Shown one piece after another: positions 4,428 to 5,842 of a stretch of DNA of 5,842 nt (within the stretch, counting starts at the first letter, position 1; every line of letters starts with the position of its first letter). The DNA is from Streptosporangiaceae bacterium (GTDB lineage: Bacteria; Actinomycetota; Actinomycetes; Streptosporangiales; Streptosporangiaceae). The translations under genes were made by a program, and so were the position numbers. Location of the stretch: assembly GCA_030043395.1 (NCBI GenBank), contig JASHXW010000299.1, forward strand, positions 1 to 5,842. The letters run 5' to 3'. The notes below the pieces were generated by a model. That model was not told the DNA's origin. It saw only the letters and a list, made by a program, of their open reading frames with translations, and searched no databases.

Positions 4428-5801
4428 GTGAACGACGAAGCGAGATCGCCGGGCAGCGTGCGAGATGAACTTGGACTGGTCAGGGACCTGCTGGCTGCTG
4501 CGCCGCCGGCCTCGCCGGACGTAGCGGCCGCCGCGCGGGCGAGCCTCATGGCCACCGTGATGAGTGCGGCGGCCGCCGATCGTGCGGCAAACGGGCAGGT
4601 CCCCAGCTCTACGCGTTCTCTGGCAGGCGCTCGGCGCCAGAGTCGCCTGCCCGTCGGCCCGAGGGCCCGCCTAGTCCTAGCCTCGGCGGCCCTGGCCGCA
4701 GCCGCCGCCCTTGCCGTCGTCATGCTCGTGCCAGGGACCGGCGGGAACAGCGCAGGCGGCACTGCCGGACGTGGCACGGATCCTGGCCGCACCAGCCCCG
4801 GTCACTCAGGGATCTCTGGCCTGGCCGCCGGCCAGCCCGCGCACGCGTTCCTGCTCTCCATGGCAAGCCGGGTGCTCAGCGAGCCGGCTGGCCGGTACTG
4901 GTGCACCAACGAGACGGACGGCAGCCTGCAGTTCGTAGGGCCGGCGGACACGCTGCTGACACCGCCCTGGAGCTCGTCTCTGCGGATTCCGGGTACGTCA
5001 GCGCCGCCCGGCTTTCAGTACTCGATCGTGACGACCTCCAGGCAGGACCGGTGCCTTGGCCTGGACGGCACTCGTTTCGCATGGGGATTCAGCCAGGACC
5101 TCGGCGCCGCCCCCGCCAGCAAGGCCGACGCCGCGAAGTGGCGCAAGGATGGCTCGCCCACCCGGTGGAAGGCGTGGTACGCGAACCAGTACGTGTCAGC
5201 CGGGCGTGGCCCGGTAGTTCACCTGCCGGCTGGCGGAAAGGGGCCGATCTCCGAGCGGTGGGGCAGCTACGCGGCACTACCAGCGAGCCCGGCGCGGCTG
5301 CGTTCGGTGCTGCTGTCGGTCATTCCCAGGCCCGGTAATCGCGCTATGAGGCTCCTCGAGCGGCTCACCGGCCGCACGTACGCGCAGATGGCGGCCGGGC
5401 AGCTCATGAACGACGCCATCGCGATCATGCAGGCTCCGGTGCGTCCCGCGGTCCGAGCAGCGGCCTACCAGGTGCTGGCCGGCATTCCGGGAATGCGAAT
5501 GCGAGCCGGCCTGCGGGGCCCGGATGGACGCACCGGCACCGCGCTCTGGCTGGATGTCCCGGCGGTCAAAGAGGGCATGCGCCGCGCGGTGACCGGGCCC
5601 GCCGACGACCGGCCCATCGGCCCGGTCTTCGGCCTGGGCAGTGACGCTGGGCTCGCGGTGGTCATCGTCGACCCCGCGACCGGGTACCTGCTGGCCAGCG
5701 AGACCGTCACCACCAGGGAGCTGGACGGGCTCGCTCCCGGAACGCGCCTGCTCTACTCGGTCTACAGCTACCGGTGGACGAGCAAGCTGCCAGCCGGCTG
5801 A
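4428..5801 (+). CDS. Sigma-factor-linked membrane protein, CU044_5270-like
   Basis: The 457-residue product starts at GTG (VNDEARSPGS). It has a cytoplasmic N-terminal part (1-80), one transmembrane helix (about 82-102, RLVLASAALAAAAALAVVML), a Gly/Ser/Thr-rich linker (103-135) and a large outer domain. The C-terminal pattern AAAYQVLAGIPGMRMRAGL (344-362) followed by VVIVDPATGYLLASETV (411-427) matches my memory of proteins named CU044_5270 family, often encoded next to ECF-like sigma factors in actinobacteria. The outer domain has GRYWCT (155-160) and DRCLG (207-211); Cys159 and Cys209 are the only cysteines and could form a disulfide. The N-terminal part has no HxxxCxxC zinc anti-sigma motif, so an anti-sigma role is inferred only from gene order and topology. 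It could equally be a sensor or an effector induced by the sigma factor. The gene is complete. Confidence 0.8.
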   Translation: MNDEARSPGSVRDELGLVRDLLAAAPPASPDVAAAARASLMATVMSAAAADRAANGQVPSSTRSLAGARRQSRLPVGPRARLVLASAALAAAAALAVVMLVPGTGGNSAGGTAGRGTDPGRTSPGHSGISGLAAGQPAHAFLLSMASRVLSEPAGRYWCTNETDGSLQFVGPADTLLTPPWSSSLRIPGTSAPPGFQYSIVTTSRQDRCLGLDGTRFAWGFSQDLGAAPASKADAAKWRKDGSPTRWKAWYANQYVSAGRGPVVHLPAGGKGPISERWGSYAALPASPARLRSVLLSVIPRPGNRAMRLLERLTGRTYAQMAAGQLMNDAIAIMQAPVRPAVRAAAYQVLAGIPGMRMRAGLRGPDGRTGTALWLDVPAVKEGMRRAVTGPADDRPIGPVFGLGSDAGLAVVIVDPATGYLLASETVTTRELDGLAPGTRLLYSVYSYRWTSKLPAG

Positions 5802-5842
5802 CTAGCATGACCTGGTCTACCTGCGGCGGAACTCCGCGCTCA
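5802..5842. other. Window end after the membrane protein gene
   Basis: These 41 bases are too short to assign. On the minus strand the frame ending at TAG 5817-5819 would give a C-terminus SAEFRRR, so a convergent gene could end here, but this is only a possibility. Confidence 0.2.

Noticed and set aside
5817..5842. C-terminal end (SAEFRRR) of a convergent gene
   Set aside because: Only eight codons including the stop are visible, too few to support a gene.

Overview
The window looks like chromosomal DNA of a high-GC actinobacterium, probably of the Streptosporangiales type. The reasons are the gene order lysS – lsr2 – clpC, which I know from actinobacterial genomes, the presence of an Lsr2 nucleoid protein, the strong G/C bias at third codon positions, and a sigma factor followed by a protein of the kind annotated as CU044_5270 family. 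The exact taxon cannot be read from the sequence.

The left two thirds is on the minus strand. Reading leftward from 3663 it holds lysS (class II lysyl-tRNA synthetase, complete), about 785 bp with no convincing gene, a small single-span membrane protein of 79 residues (1145-1384), lsr2 (651-983), and the first 87 codons of clpC (261 to the window edge). Each of the last two genes seems to have its own control region. lsr2 is preceded by a possible promoter and followed by two GC-rich hairpins. clpC is preceded by a GGAAC-N18-GTT promoter of the SigR/SigH type, with a ClgR-like palindrome directly upstream of it. Between the lsr2 hairpins and the ClgR-like site lies a 75-bp element: a perfect 21-bp inverted repeat enclosing two 13-bp direct repeats.

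The right third is on the plus strand and is divergent from lysS. An ECF-like sigma factor (3784-4422) is followed after five untranslated bases by a membrane-anchored protein (4428-5801). Its ribosome binding site lies inside the sigma gene, so the two are almost certainly co-transcribed and probably act together, the second gene possibly as a regulator or sensor for the sigma factor.

The most notable items are the composite repeat element at 482-556, the joined ClgR/SigR-type control region of clpC, an Lsr2 whose N-terminal domain carries a possible C/H/C/H metal site, and a cluster of tight hairpins in the gene-poor stretch. No mobile element, CRISPR array, tRNA or rRNA was found.
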